NCBI RefSeq assembly: GCF_036023875.1
Contig: NZ_CP107931.1
Location: 2,232,001 to 2,296,000, forward strand
Direction of reading: 5' to 3'
Length of the DNA stretch: 64,000 nt
Source of the DNA: Mycobacterium sp. NBC_00419
GTDB lineage: Bacteria > Actinomycetota > Actinomycetes > Mycobacteriales > Mycobacteriaceae
A model generated the notes under the pieces. That model was not told the DNA's origin and did not search any database. It was given only the letters and a program-made list of their open reading frames with translations. Of the stretch, positions 1 to 10,610 are shown one piece after another (the first letter of the stretch is position 1; every line of letters begins with the position of its first letter). The position numbers and the translations under genes were made by a program.

Positions 1-951
1 GTCCTTGATCGTGGAGTAGTAGCGGTGCATCGGGTAGGTGATGTCCATACCCATGCCGCCATGCAGGTGATGACAGGTCTGCATCGCCGGCGGCGCCTGG
101 GCCGTCAGCCAGTAGCCGAGCACGTCGATGTCGTCATCGGCGTCCCGCCCTTCGGCGAGACGCCAGATCACCGAGTTCGCCGCCAACGCCAGTGTGCGCG
201 AAGCGATGTAGACCTCGGCCAGCTGTGCGGCCACGGTCTGGAAGGTGGACAGCGGCCTGCCGAACTGCTCCCGGCTGGCCACGTAGCCCGCCGTCAGGGT
301 CAGCGCACCAGCCACCAGTCCCGCAGCGAATGCACCGATAGCCGCCGATGCCAGCTGATTGACCCGGTGCGAGGTCGCGCCGTCGAGCACATCGTCGGGC
401 TCGACGGCGACGTCTGTGAAGGTGACGGCATATTCGTCACCGCCGGTGGAGGCGGGCGTCTTGGTCAACTGCACGCCCTCGGCATTGGGCGAGACCACCA
501 CTACCGCGGTGTCCGCCGTGACGATCAGCCAGTCAGCCTGCTCCGCGTAGGGCACCGCGACCTTGGTGCCGTTGAGCTTTCCGCCGGCCACCGTGGTCGC
601 CGGGCGATCGGGCAGCGACGCGCCCGGCTCGTTGAGTGCGGCCGAGAGGATCGCGCCCTTGGCGACACCAGCGAGGAAGCGGTCCTGCTGGGCCTCCGAG
701 GCGAGATCGAGCAACGGAATCAGGCCGAGACCTAACGTCGCCAACGCGGGCGAGATTGTCCCGTGCCGACCGATCTCGGTCAGCGCCGTCGTGATCTCGG
801 ACAGTCCGACACCGTCTCCCCCGAGCCGCTCGGGAACGCCCAGTGCCGTGACACCGCCCGAAACCAAGGCGTCCCAACTGTTGTCGCGATCCAGGACCGA
901 GGTCACCACATCGGCGACAGCCTGCTGTTCCGGGTCCGGAGTGAAATCCAC
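1..951 (-). CDS. fadE28: Acyl-CoA dehydrogenase FadE28 (ChsE1/ChsE2 subunit), 3' end cut by window edge
   Basis: The reading frame is open from a GTG (MDFTPDPEQQ) to base 1, giving 317 residues without a stop. The M. tuberculosis protein, as I remember it, has about 339 residues, so roughly 22 are missing. The mid and C-terminal flavin-domain signature is present (ASREQFGRPLSTFQ, later CHHLHGGMGMDITYPM). In the family FadE28 pairs with FadE29 as an alpha2beta2 enzyme that dehydrogenates the three-carbon side-chain CoA thioester of cholesterol. fadE29 would lie just left of the window. It is co-directional with cyp125 43 bases upstream and is probably transcribed from the KstR-controlled cyp125 promoter. 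Confidence 0.93.
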   Translation of the reverse strand, partial: MDFTPDPEQQAVADVVTSVLDRDNSWDALVSGGVTALGVPERLGGDGVGLSEITTALTEIGRHGTISPALATLGLGLIPLLDLASEAQQDRFLAGVAKGAILSAALNEPGASLPDRPATTVAGGKLNGTKVAVPYAEQADWLIVTADTAVVVVSPNAEGVQLTKTPASTGGDEYAVTFTDVAVEPDDVLDGATSHRVNQLASAAIGAFAAGLVAGALTLTAGYVASREQFGRPLSTFQTVAAQLAEVYIASRTLALAANSVIWRLAEGRDADDDIDVLGYWLTAQAPPAMQTCHHLHGGMGMDITYPMHRYYSTIKD

Positions 952-994
952 CCGAATCCTCCTTGGTGTTGTGGTTGAGACGGAAGCGTCAGGT

Positions 995-2245
995 TTAGTT
1001 CGCCGACGTGCCGGCGTAGTCGACCTGCCAGTGCTTGATTCCGTTGAGCCACCCCGAACGTAGCCGCTCGGGTGTGCCCACCGACGTGAGATCGGGCATG
1101 TGGTCAGCGATCGCATTGAACATGAGGTTGATGGTCATCCTGGCCAGGTTCGCCCCGATGCAGTAGTGCACCCCGGTGCCGCCGAAGCCGACGTGCGGGT
1201 TGGGGTCGCGCAGGATGTTGAAGGAGTGCGGATCGTCGAACACTTCTTCGTCGAAGTTGGCCGAGCGATAGAAGATCGCCACTCGCTGGCCCTTCTTGAT
1301 CGGCACGCCACCGAGCTCGACGTCCTCGAGCGCGGTGCGCTGGAACGCCGTGACCGGGGTCGCCCACCGGACGATCTCGTCCGCAGCGGTTTCGGGACGG
1401 TCCTTCTTGTACAACTCCCACTGATCGGGATTGTTGGCGAAGGCGATCATTCCGTGGGTGATCGAGTTGCGGGTGGTCTCGTTGCCGGCGACGGCCAGCA
1501 TCATCACGAAGAAGCCGAACTCGTCCTCGGAGAGCTTCTCGCCGTCGATGTCGGCGTTGACCAGTGCGGTGACGATGTCGTCGCCGGGGTTCGCGGTCTT
1601 GACCGCCGCCATGTGCATCGAGTAGGCCAGCACCTCCATCGACGACTGCTTGGGGTCGACGTCAGCGAACTCCGGATCCTCCCCACCGGTCATCTCGTTG
1701 GACCAGCGGAACAGCTTCTCGCGATCCTCCTGGGGCACCCCGAGCAGACCGGCGATCGCCTGCAGCGGAAGCTCGCACGACACCTGCTCGACGAAGTCGC
1801 CGGACCCCTCCGCGGCGGCTGCCTTGGCGATGGCCTGGGCGCGCTCGGTGAGCTCATCCTTCAACCGGCCCACCGCTCGCGGCGTGAAGCCCTTGGAGAT
1901 GATGCGGCGCAGCCGGTCGTGGTGCTCGCCGTCCATGTTGAGCATGACGAAGCGCTGCAGATCGATGTCATCGCGCGACATGTCGTCGGGGAACTGCGGG
2001 ATGGCGCCGTTCTCCCAGCTGGAGAAGACGTCGTTGCGACGCGAGACCTCTTTGACGTCCTTGTGCTTGGTGACGACCCAATAACCGCCGTCGTTGAATC
2101 CGCCCTTGCCGATAGGCTGCTCGCACCACCAGATCGGCGCTACCTCGCGGAGCTCAGCGAGCTCCTCGACCGGCAATTTTCGGACGTTGCGGTCCGGATC
2201 CAGGAAGTCGAATCCGTGCGGCAGGTTGGGGCTTGGCATGTTCAT
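995..2245 (-). CDS. cyp125: Steroid C26/C27-monooxygenase cytochrome P450 CYP125
   Basis: This 416-residue P450 oxidises the terminal methyl of the cholesterol side chain to alcohol and acid, starting side-chain beta-oxidation. The visible P450 marks are I-helix AGNETT (253-258), ExxR EIVR (290-293) and the haem loop FGGTGVHYCIG with proximal Cys362. The sequence is near-identical in layout to M. tuberculosis Rv3545c. The start is either MNMPSP or the ATG two codons later. A KstR box lies 13 bases upstream of the start, and cyp125 heads the operon that continues into fadE28. Confidence 0.95.
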   Translation of the reverse strand: MNMPSPNLPHGFDFLDPDRNVRKLPVEELAELREVAPIWWCEQPIGKGGFNDGGYWVVTKHKDVKEVSRRNDVFSSWENGAIPQFPDDMSRDDIDLQRFVMLNMDGEHHDRLRRIISKGFTPRAVGRLKDELTERAQAIAKAAAAEGSGDFVEQVSCELPLQAIAGLLGVPQEDREKLFRWSNEMTGGEDPEFADVDPKQSSMEVLAYSMHMAAVKTANPGDDIVTALVNADIDGEKLSEDEFGFFVMMLAVAGNETTRNSITHGMIAFANNPDQWELYKKDRPETAADEIVRWATPVTAFQRTALEDVELGGVPIKKGQRVAIFYRSANFDEEVFDDPHSFNILRDPNPHVGFGGTGVHYCIGANLARMTINLMFNAIADHMPDLTSVGTPERLRSGWLNGIKHWQVDYAGTSAN

Positions 2246-2257
2246 GCGCTCCTCGAC

Positions 2258-2271
2258 TATAACGTGTTCTA
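2258..2271 (-). promoter_or_regulatory. KstR operator of the cyp125 operon
   Basis: TATAACGTGTTCTA fits the KstR consensus TNNAACNNGTTNTA at every fixed position. It lies 13 bases upstream of cyp125 in the 115-base divergent gap to fadA5. KstR is the TetR-family repressor of cholesterol genes released by 3-oxo-steroid CoA thioesters, and kstR itself is at 32952 in this window. Confidence 0.85.
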
Positions 2272-2336
2272 GTGCCAGTAAAACACGGCTCCACCGCAGA
2301 CAAAAGGCACTAAGGCATCCTCGCTTGTCAGAGTAA

Positions 2337-2350
2337 TGAAACGTGTTCTA
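2337..2350 (+). promoter_or_regulatory. KstR operator of fadA5
   Basis: TGAAACGTGTTCTA matches TNNAACNNGTTNTA fully and ends 10 bases before the fadA5 ATG. The position, overlapping the likely transcription start, suits repression by occlusion. Together with the box at 2258 it gives each divergent promoter its own operator. Confidence 0.85.
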
Positions 2351-2351
2351 G

Positions 2352-3524
<1,173 letters not shown>

Positions 3525-3567
3525 TGACCGGCGGGCAGGAGCGCAGCGACCTGGGGAAAACCGGGCG

Positions 3568-3948
3568 GTGACCCAACCTGTGTCGGACGACGCCCGGATC
3601 GCGGCGGCCCAGGCCTACATCAGCGCACTGGCCAGTCACCAGGCTGACCAGGTGCCGTTCGCGCCGGGCTGCACCCGCATCGAGGTCGGCCTCAAGACCG
3701 GCTTCTCCGGAGATCACTTGCGCCGCAGCCTCAATCGCGGCCCGCAATACCGCATCATCTCCGCGACGACGGCACCGGAGTTCAGCGTGGACGGCGACGA
3801 GATCCGGGCCCGATTCGACGTCATCACCAAACCGTCGCTGGGCGGTGCGAAGGTGTGCGCCCACGTCGACGAGACGTTCCTGATCCCCGTCGTCGATGGC
3901 AAGATCCATCACATCCGGGCCCACATCCGCCCGTTCATCAAGCGCTAG
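3568..3948 (+). CDS. Small SnoaL/NTF2-like protein of the cholesterol cluster
   Basis: This 126-residue soluble protein reads from GTG (MTQPVSDDAR). It has an N-terminal helix, then alternating strands ending in a HIRAHIRPFIK strand, which suggests an NTF2-like cone fold (inferred from pattern only). I do not recognise a characterised relative. The frame extends upstream to 3433 but that part overlaps fadA5, so the internal GTG is preferred. It sits 43 bases after fadA5 and 15 before ddn, so it probably belongs to the fadA5 transcript. Confidence 0.7.
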   Translation: MTQPVSDDARIAAAQAYISALASHQADQVPFAPGCTRIEVGLKTGFSGDHLRRSLNRGPQYRIISATTAPEFSVDGDEIRARFDVITKPSLGGAKVCAHVDETFLIPVVDGKIHHIRAHIRPFIKR

Positions 3949-4419
<471 letters not shown>

Positions 4420-4438
4420 AGCGGGCTATTCATGGGCT

Positions 4439-4903
4439 GTGTCCGAAACAGCCCACCCCGTCCGCAATTCCGGCCTCCTGAGAGTTGCGCTCAAGCGGTT
4501 CGCCCGCATGCACATCTGGCTGTATCGCCGCACCGGTGGCCGCCTCGGCGCCAAGCTGCTGTGGTTTCCCGCCGCGCTGGTCACCACCACGGGTCGCCGG
4601 ACGGGCCAACCGAGAACCACCCCGACGTTGTATCTGCGCGACGGTCAGCGCATCGTGCTGCCTGCGTCCTACGGCGGACGTGACAGTCATCCGGCGTGGT
4701 ACCTGAATCTGGCGGCCGACCCGCAGGTACGCGTTCAGATTCGCGAACACGTGATGGAGATGACCGCACGTGACGCGACCGACGACGAGCGACGGCTGTA
4801 CTGGCGCAAGCTGACGCGAATCTACCCGCCCTACAAGGGATATCAGGATGCCGCCGATCGGCGCATCCCCTTGGTGGTGTGCGAGCCGGTAGCCGGAACC
4901 TAG
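4439..4903 (+). CDS. Second Ddn-like deazaflavin-dependent oxidoreductase
   Basis: This 154-residue paralogue of the upstream ddn product reads from GTG 19 bases downstream of it. It keeps the barrel motif (LVTTTGRRTGQPRTTP), HPAWYLNLAADPQV and a C-terminal IPLVVCEP. It probably binds F420 and reduces quinone-like or nitro substrates, but the physiological substrate is unknown. Its last four bases overlap the end of the convergent SDR gene. Confidence 0.8.
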   Translation: MSETAHPVRNSGLLRVALKRFARMHIWLYRRTGGRLGAKLLWFPAALVTTTGRRTGQPRTTPTLYLRDGQRIVLPASYGGRDSHPAWYLNLAADPQVRVQIREHVMEMTARDATDDERRLYWRKLTRIYPPYKGYQDAADRRIPLVVCEPVAGT

Positions 4904-5805
4904 GCGCCGAACACCGGCATCGGTTCGCGGGACTTGGCCAGCAGATCGGTGACGACGGGCCCCAACTCGGCGGGATCCCACCGCTCGCCCTTGTCGATCT
5001 CCGCGCCGCGCGCCCAACCCTCGGCAACCCGCACGATGCCGCCCTCGACCTCGAATACCCGGCCGGTGACGTCGCGCGACTCGACACTGCCAAGCCACAC
5101 CACCAGCGGCGAGACGTTCTCCGGTGCCATCGCGTCGAAATCCTTACCCTGCGTTGACATCATGTCGGCGAAGACGGTCTCGGTCATCCGGGTACGCGCC
5201 GACGGAGCGATCGCGTTGACGGTCACACCGATGCGGCTCATCTCGGCCGAGGCCACCAGGGTCAGCGCGGCGATACCCGCCTTGGCTGCGCTGTAGTTGG
5301 CCTGCCCGACGCTGCCCTGAAGTCCTGCGCCCGAGCTGGTGTTGATGATGCGGGCATCGACGGCCTCGCCCGCCTTGGACTTGGCCCGCCAGTACGCGCC
5401 GGCATGTTTCATGGTGGCGAAGTGGCCCTTGAGGTGGACGGCGATGACGGCGTCGAACTCCTCTTCGGAGGTGTTGACGAACATCCGGTCGCGCACGATG
5501 CCGGCATTGTTCACCAGGACGTCGAGCCCGCCGAAGGAGTCCACGGCAGTCTGGATGAGTTCGGCGGCCTGACCCCAGTCGGCGACGTTGGATCCGTTGG
5601 CGACGGCTTCCCCACCGGCTGCGGTGATTTCGTCGACCACCGACTGCGCCGCGCTACCACCGCCGGCGGGAGATCCGTCGAGCCCGACACCGATGTCGTT
5701 GACCACCACACGTGCACCTTCGGCGGCGAACGCTAGTGCGTGCGCACGCCCAATGCCGCCACCGGCACCCGTGACGATGACCACCCGGCCGTCGAGCAAA
5801 CCCAT
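4900..5805 (-). CDS. Short-chain dehydrogenase of the HIP cluster (Rv3548c-like)
   Basis: The 301-residue classical SDR has nucleotide-binding TGAGGGIG (about 12-19), NNAG, an active-site Ser in INTSSGAG and YSAAKAG (Tyr-x3-Lys). A longer C-terminal tail ends MPVFGA. It resembles multifunctional-enzyme-type 3-hydroxyacyl dehydrogenases. It lies 12 bases downstream of the next SDR gene, so both are probably transcribed leftward from the KstR2 box at 6615. It is presumed to act in ring C/D or propionyl side-chain oxidation, but the exact step is not established. Confidence 0.85.
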   Translation of the reverse strand: MGLLDGRVVIVTGAGGGIGRAHALAFAAEGARVVVNDIGVGLDGSPAGGGSAAQSVVDEITAAGGEAVANGSNVADWGQAAELIQTAVDSFGGLDVLVNNAGIVRDRMFVNTSEEEFDAVIAVHLKGHFATMKHAGAYWRAKSKAGEAVDARIINTSSGAGLQGSVGQANYSAAKAGIAALTLVASAEMSRIGVTVNAIAPSARTRMTETVFADMMSTQGKDFDAMAPENVSPLVVWLGSVESRDVTGRVFEVEGGIVRVAEGWARGAEIDKGERWDPAELGPVVTDLLAKSREPMPVFGA

Positions 5806-5817
5806 TGACTTGTCTCC

Positions 5818-6600
5818 TTACTTGTTTGCACTCGATGCGGACAGATACGCAGGCGGCTCTCCGCCACCGTGCACCGCCATCTTCGCCCCACTGATGTATG
5901 AGGCTGCGTCAGATGCCAGAAATGCCGCAGCCCAACCGATATCGGCTGGCTTGGCCAGCCGGCCCAGCGGCACGGTGGCCGCGACGGCCGCTTGCGACTC
6001 GGCGTCGCCGTAGAACAGTTCGACCTGTTCGGTTTCGACCATGCCGACGATGAGGGCATTGACCCGGACCTTGGGCGCCCATTCCACCGCCAGTGTGGTG
6101 GTCAGGCTCTCGACTCCCGCTTTGGCCGCACTGTAGGCGGCGGTGCCGGGCGATGGGCGACCCGCGCTCACCGACGAGATCGACACGATGGAGCCGCCTT
6201 GCGGCTGATTCTGCATCACCGCGTTCGCGGCCTGTGAGACATGAAGCATGCCAAGCAAATTCAGCTCGATAATCTTCTGGTGGAACTTCGGCGAAGCCTC
6301 GGCGGCCAGCGCGTACGGTGAGCCACCGGCGTTGTTGACCACCACGTCCAGGCGGCCGTGCTTGTCGACGATCGCGTCGATCAGGGCGGCGACGGCTTCC
6401 GGGTCGCGGACGTCGCAGCTGTGAAATTCGTAGGGCAGTCCCTCGACGGGGCGCCGGGCGCAGGTGATGACGGTGGCGCCCTGCTCGGCGAACACCGCAC
6501 TGATTCCCGCGCCGACTCCTCGAACACCACCGGTCACGAGGACTACACGACCTCGTAGGCCCAGGTCCAGCGTCCCGGGAGTGTCAGCCGCCTCAATCAC
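5818..6600 (-). CDS. Short-chain dehydrogenase of the HIP cluster (Rv3549c-like)
   Basis: The 260-residue SDR shows TGGVRGVGAG, NNAGG, the SISSVSAG serine and YSAAKAG. The start is GTG, 14 bases from the KstR2 operator shared with divergent echA20. The family role is NAD(P)-dependent oxidation or reduction of a hydroxy/keto-acyl-CoA, and the context places it in HIP degradation. The individual step is not assigned. Confidence 0.85.
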   Translation of the reverse strand: MIEAADTPGTLDLGLRGRVVLVTGGVRGVGAGISAVFAEQGATVITCARRPVEGLPYEFHSCDVRDPEAVAALIDAIVDKHGRLDVVVNNAGGSPYALAAEASPKFHQKIIELNLLGMLHVSQAANAVMQNQPQGGSIVSISSVSAGRPSPGTAAYSAAKAGVESLTTTLAVEWAPKVRVNALIVGMVETEQVELFYGDAESQAAVAATVPLGRLAKPADIGWAAAFLASDAASYISGAKMAVHGGGEPPAYLSASSANK

Positions 6601-6614
6601 TGTGCTAGCGTACC

Positions 6615-6630
6615 AAGCAAGTGCTTGCTT
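6615..6630. promoter_or_regulatory. KstR2 operator between the SDR operon and echA20
   Basis: AAGCAAGTGCTTGCTT has perfect seven-base arms AAGCAAG/CTTGCTT around TG, matching the known KstR2 motif. It is in the 69-base divergent gap and can control both the SDR pair and echA20-ipdABC. KstR2 is released by HIP-CoA. Confidence 0.88.
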
Positions 6631-6669
6631 AGGTATTCGCCCCGTCAGGAAGTGGCCCAGGAACTGAAG

Positions 6670-7434
6670 ATGACCATCACGTCACGCACCGTCGAACCCG
6701 GCATCGTCGCTGTCACGGTGGACCACCCGCCAGTCAACGCACTGCCCTCCCGCGGCTGGTTCGAACTCGCCGACACCATCACCGCCGCCGGGCGCGATAT
6801 GACGACCCACGTGGTCATCCTGCGGGCCGAGGGCCGCGGCTTCAACGCCGGCGTGGACATCAAGGAGATGCAGAATACCGAGGGTTTCACCGCCCTCATC
6901 GACGCCAACCGGGGCTGCTTTGCCGCGTTCAAGGCGGTCTACGAGTGCGAGGTGCCGGTGGTTGCCGCGGTCAACGGCTTCTGCGTCGGCGGCGGCATCG
7001 GCCTGGTCGGCAACGCCGACGTGATCGTCGCCTCCGACGATGCGAAGTTCGGGCTGCCCGAGGTCGAACGCGGCGCACTCGGTGCGGCCACCCACCTGTC
7101 CCGGTTGGTGCCTCAGCACATGATGCGGCGGCTGTTCTACACCGCGGCAACGGTCGACGCCGAGACGCTGCACCACTTCGGGTCGGTGCACGAGGTGGTG
7201 CCCCGAGCCGACCTCGACGAGGCGGCACTGCGGGTGGCCCGCAATATCGCCAACAAAGACACCCGGGTGATCCGCGCCGCCAAGGAAGCGCTGAACCTCA
7301 TCGACGTCCAGCGCGTCAACTCCAGTTACCGCATGGAGCAGGGCTTCACATTCGAGTTGAACCTCTCCGGGGTCGCCGACGAGCACCGCGACGCCTTTGC
7401 GGGCACCGCGAAGGGCGAGAAGGCGGCGAAATGA
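6670..7434 (+). CDS. echA20: Ring D hydrolase EchA20 (crotonase family)
   Basis: This 254-residue crotonase-fold protein corresponds to Rv3550. In the Mtb pathway EchA20 hydrolytically opens ring D of the HIP-derived indanone-CoA (HIEC-CoA). Oxyanion-hole segments are visible at FNAGVDIKEM and FCVGGGIGLVGNAD. The ATG at 6670 (MTITSRTVEPG) is chosen over an upstream in-frame codon at 6625, which would fall next to the operator. The stop overlaps the ipdA start as ATGA. Confidence 0.93.
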   Translation: MTITSRTVEPGIVAVTVDHPPVNALPSRGWFELADTITAAGRDMTTHVVILRAEGRGFNAGVDIKEMQNTEGFTALIDANRGCFAAFKAVYECEVPVVAAVNGFCVGGGIGLVGNADVIVASDDAKFGLPEVERGALGAATHLSRLVPQHMMRRLFYTAATVDAETLHHFGSVHEVVPRADLDEAALRVARNIANKDTRVIRAAKEALNLIDVQRVNSSYRMEQGFTFELNLSGVADEHRDAFAGTAKGEKAAK

Positions 7435-8330
7435 CCGACGGGGCGAAGATGAGAGACAAGCGAACGACACTCGACGAGGCAGTCGCCGGCATCGAGAGCG
7501 GCATGACCATCGGCATCGCCGGCTGGGGATCGCGACGTAAGCCGATGGCCTTCGTGCGCGCACTGCTGCGCACCGACGTCACCGACCTGACGGTGGTCAC
7601 CTACGGTGGGCCCGACCTCGGGCTGCTGTGCTCAGCGGGCAAGGTCAGCAAGGTCTACTACGGCTTCGTCTCGCTGGACTCCCCGCCGTTCTACGACCCG
7701 TGGTTCTCCAAGGCCCGCACGACCGGAGCCATCATCGCCCGCGAGATGGACGAGGGCATGCTGCGGTGCGGTTTGCAGGCCGCCGCGCAACGGTTGCCGT
7801 TCCTGCCGATCCGCGCCGGACTGGGCAGTTCGGTCATCGACTTCTGGGATGGTGAGCTCAAGACCGTCCGCTCGCCCTACCCGAGCGGGGATCACCACGA
7901 GGAGCTCGTCGCGATGCCGGCCCTGCGCCTGGACGCCGCCTTCGCGCACCTGAATCTCGGTGACAAGCACGGTAATGCCGCCTACACCGGTATCGACCCG
8001 TACTTCGACGACCTGTTCCTGATGGCCGCCGATCGCCGCTACCTGTCGGTCGAAAAGGTGGTATCCACCGAGGAGCTGGTGAAATCCGTTCCGTCACAGG
8101 CACTGTTGGTCAATCGCATGATGGTCGACCAGGTGGTCGAAGCGCCCAACGGGGCGCACTTCACCACCGCCGAGCCGGACTACCCGCGCGACGAGAAGTT
8201 CCAGCGCCACTACGCCGCGGCGGCCGCCGAGGATGCCACGTGGCAGGAGTTCGTCGACACCTACCTGTCGGGCAGTGAAGCCGACTACCAAGCCGCAGTG
8301 CGTCGCTTCTCAGAGCAGGAGGCCAAATGA
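7431..8330 (+). CDS. ipdA: Ring C hydrolase COCHEA-CoA hydrolase, alpha subunit IpdA
   Basis: This 299-residue homologue of class I CoA-transferase alpha subunits corresponds to Rv3551. IpdAB is known to hydrolyse the last steroid ring of COCHEA-CoA rather than transfer CoA. Conserved stretches are GIAGWGSRRKP, YGGPDLGLLCSAGKV and LNLGDKHGNAAYTG. The start overlaps the echA20 stop; an ATG six codons on (MRDKRTT) would give 293 residues, nearer the M. tuberculosis length. It is coupled to ipdB through another ATGA overlap. Confidence 0.93.
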   Translation: MTDGAKMRDKRTTLDEAVAGIESGMTIGIAGWGSRRKPMAFVRALLRTDVTDLTVVTYGGPDLGLLCSAGKVSKVYYGFVSLDSPPFYDPWFSKARTTGAIIAREMDEGMLRCGLQAAAQRLPFLPIRAGLGSSVIDFWDGELKTVRSPYPSGDHHEELVAMPALRLDAAFAHLNLGDKHGNAAYTGIDPYFDDLFLMAADRRYLSVEKVVSTEELVKSVPSQALLVNRMMVDQVVEAPNGAHFTTAEPDYPRDEKFQRHYAAAAAEDATWQEFVDTYLSGSEADYQAAVRRFSEQEAK

Positions 8331-9076
8331 TCCAGGTCAGCCGTGCCGAGGTGTGCGTCATCGCCTGTGCCGAACTGTTCCGCGATGCCGGCGAGATCAT
8401 GGTCAGCCCCATGACGAACGTCGTCTCCATCGGCGCCCGTCTCGCGCGTTTGACCTTCGCGCCCGACATCCTGCTCACCGACGGCGAGGCCCGATTACTC
8501 GCCGACACACCGGCGATCGGGGCCCAGGGAACGATCGAGGGCTGGATGCCCTTCGGCCGCGTCTTCGAGACGCTGGCCTGGGGACGGCGCCATGTCGTGA
8601 TGGGCGCCAACCAGATCGACCGTCACGGCAATCAGAACCTGTCGGCCTTCGGCCCGCTGCAACACCCCACCCGGCAGATGTTCGGGGTCCGCGGCGCACC
8701 CGGCAACACCATCAACCACGCCACCAGCTACTGGGTGGGCAACCACTCCAAGCGGGTGTTCTGCGACGCCGTCGACATCGTCTCCGGAATCGGCTGGGAC
8801 AAGGTCGATCCGGACAATCCGGCGTACCGCTTCGTCAACGTCTACCGCGTGGTCACCAACCTCGGCGTGTTCGACTTCGGCGGACCCGACCGCACCATGC
8901 GGGCGTTGTCGCTGCATCCCGGTGTCGAGCCCGACGAGGTCCGGGAGAACACCGCCTTCGAGGTCCATGGGCTCGACGACGCCGACCGGACCCGACTGCC
9001 CAGCGGTGAGGAGCAGACGCTCATCCGCGAGCGAATCGACCCGAAAGGGCTGCGCGACAAGGAAGTAAAAGCATGA
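8327..9076 (+). CDS. ipdB: COCHEA-CoA hydrolase, beta subunit IpdB
   Basis: The 249-residue partner of IpdA (Rv3552-like) has a CoA-transferase fold with GAQGTIEGWMPFGRVFE and GANQIDRHGNQNLSAFG. Its ATG overlaps the ipdA stop, and its own stop overlaps ipdC, so echA20-ipdA-ipdB-ipdC is a translationally coupled unit. It acts in the cytosol as a heterotetramer with IpdA. Confidence 0.93.
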   Translation: MIQVSRAEVCVIACAELFRDAGEIMVSPMTNVVSIGARLARLTFAPDILLTDGEARLLADTPAIGAQGTIEGWMPFGRVFETLAWGRRHVVMGANQIDRHGNQNLSAFGPLQHPTRQMFGVRGAPGNTINHATSYWVGNHSKRVFCDAVDIVSGIGWDKVDPDNPAYRFVNVYRVVTNLGVFDFGGPDRTMRALSLHPGVEPDEVRENTAFEVHGLDDADRTRLPSGEEQTLIRERIDPKGLRDKEVKA

Positions 9077-10131
9077 GGCTGCGTACGCCGCTGACCGAAC
9101 TGGTCGGCATCGAGCACCCGGTGGTCCAGACCGGCATGGGCTGGGTCGCCGGTGCCAGGCTGGTCTCGGCCACCTCCAACGCCGGCGGCCTTGGCATCCT
9201 GGCCTCGGCGACGATGACCATCGACGAGCTCGCCACCGCGATCGCCAAGGTGAAGTCCGCCACCGACAAGCCGTTCGGGGTGAACATCCGCGCCGATGCA
9301 GCCGATGCCGGTGACCGCGTGGATCTGATGATCCGCGAGGGAGTCAAGGTGGCCTCGTTCGCGCTGGCCCCCAAGCAGGAGCTGATCGCACGCCTCAAAG
9401 AGGCAGGCTCCGTTGTGGTTCCGTCGGTGGGTGCGGCCAAGCATGCCCGCAAGGTGGCCGGCTGGGGTGCCGATGCGGTGATCGTTCAGGGCGGCGAGGG
9501 CGGCGGACACACCGGCCCGGTGGCCACCACGCTGCTGTTGCCCTCGGTTCTCGACGCGGTCGACATCCCCGTCATCGCAGCCGGTGGATTCTTCGACGGC
9601 CGCGGTCTTGCCGCCGCACTGTCCTACGGTGCGGCCGGCGTTGCGATGGGCACCCGGTTCCTGCTGACGTCTGATTCCACGGTGCCCGACGAGATCAAGC
9701 AGCGTTATCTGCAAGCCGCGCTCGACGGCACCGTGGTGTCCACCCGGGTGGATGGCATGCCGCACCGGGTTCTGCGCACCGGTCTGGTCGAGAAGCTGGA
9801 AAGCGGCTCCCGCCTCAGGGGATTCACGGCGGCTGTCGGCAATGCCGCGAAATTCAAGAAGATGTCGCAGATGAGCTGGGCATCGATGATCCGCGACGGC
9901 CTGGCGATGCGGCACGGCAAGGACCTCACCTGGTCGCAGGTTCTGATGGCGGCCAACACCCCGATGCTGCTCAAGGCCGGTCTGGTCGAGGGCAACACCA
10001 ACGCCGGTGTGCTGGCCTCGGGTCAGGTGGCCGGCATCATCGAGGATCTGCCGTCATGCGCAGAGCTGGTCGAGACCATCGTCGGCGACGCCATCAAGCA
10101 CCTGCAGGCAGCCGCCGCGCTCGTCGAATGA
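9073..10131 (+). CDS. ipdC: IpdC, nitronate monooxygenase-family flavoenzyme of HIP degradation
   Basis: The 352-residue TIM-barrel FMN protein has the 2-nitropropane dioxygenase signature VQGGEGGGHTGPV and the phosphate-binding PVIAAGGFFDGRGLAAALSYGAAG. It corresponds to Rv3553. In the literature IpdC works with IpdF in converting the hydroxy-indanone-CoA intermediate before ring D opening. It is the last gene of the coupled echA20 unit. In M. tuberculosis a ferredoxin (fdxB) follows; here a nitroreductase-like gene and a SatD gene follow instead. Confidence 0.9.
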   Translation: MRLRTPLTELVGIEHPVVQTGMGWVAGARLVSATSNAGGLGILASATMTIDELATAIAKVKSATDKPFGVNIRADAADAGDRVDLMIREGVKVASFALAPKQELIARLKEAGSVVVPSVGAAKHARKVAGWGADAVIVQGGEGGGHTGPVATTLLLPSVLDAVDIPVIAAGGFFDGRGLAAALSYGAAGVAMGTRFLLTSDSTVPDEIKQRYLQAALDGTVVSTRVDGMPHRVLRTGLVEKLESGSRLRGFTAAVGNAAKFKKMSQMSWASMIRDGLAMRHGKDLTWSQVLMAANTPMLLKAGLVEGNTNAGVLASGQVAGIIEDLPSCAELVETIVGDAIKHLQAAAALVE

Positions 10132-10172
10132 TGCGTACCCTGGGCTAGTAAGCCTGATTCCGGGGGGAAGCG

Positions 10173-10583
10173 ATGGCACTGGCACCAGACAGTTGGCCGC
10201 GGCAGTTCCGCGATCTGATCCGGCTGTCCAACAAATATCTGCTGAATCCGGCCATGCTGCGCCTGGCCGGAACGAAGTACTGGTACGCCTCGGTGATCCG
10301 GCACACCGGGCGCCGGTCCGGAAAGCACTATGCGACGCCGGTCGTCGCGGACCGGGTCGGTGACCGCTTCATCGTCCCGCTGCCCTACGGCACCCAGGTG
10401 GACTGGCTGCGCAATGTCCTGTCCGCAGGCCGAGCCCGCATCTCCAGCCGGGGTGAAACCTACGAGGTCGTCGCGCCGACGATCATCGACGCTACCGAAG
10501 CGCTGCCCCTGTTGCCCCGCGACCGGCGGCGGACCTTCGAGCGGACCGGCATCGAGCACTTCCTGCAGGTCCGGATCACATAG
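10173..10583 (+). CDS. Nitroreductase/deazaflavin-dependent oxidoreductase family protein
   Basis: This 136-residue protein of the F420-binding split-barrel family has YWYASVIRHTGRRSGKHYATPVV, the family's RHTGRKSG-type motif, with the C-terminal part shortened. A strong ribosome site, GGGGGGAAG, precedes the ATG. It is the third Ddn-like gene in the window. It may be the end of the echA20 transcript (41-base gap). Substrate unknown. Confidence 0.72.
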   Translation: MALAPDSWPRQFRDLIRLSNKYLLNPAMLRLAGTKYWYASVIRHTGRRSGKHYATPVVADRVGDRFIVPLPYGTQVDWLRNVLSAGRARISSRGETYEVVAPTIIDATEALPLLPRDRRRTFERTGIEHFLQVRIT

Positions 10584-10610
10584 TTAAGCGCTAGACTGCA
10601 TTACTAACAA

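Noticed and set aside
1100..2272. Long plus-strand frame opposite cyp125
   Set aside because: Antisense shadow typical of GC-rich codon use; the minus strand encodes a full P450 with haem Cys.
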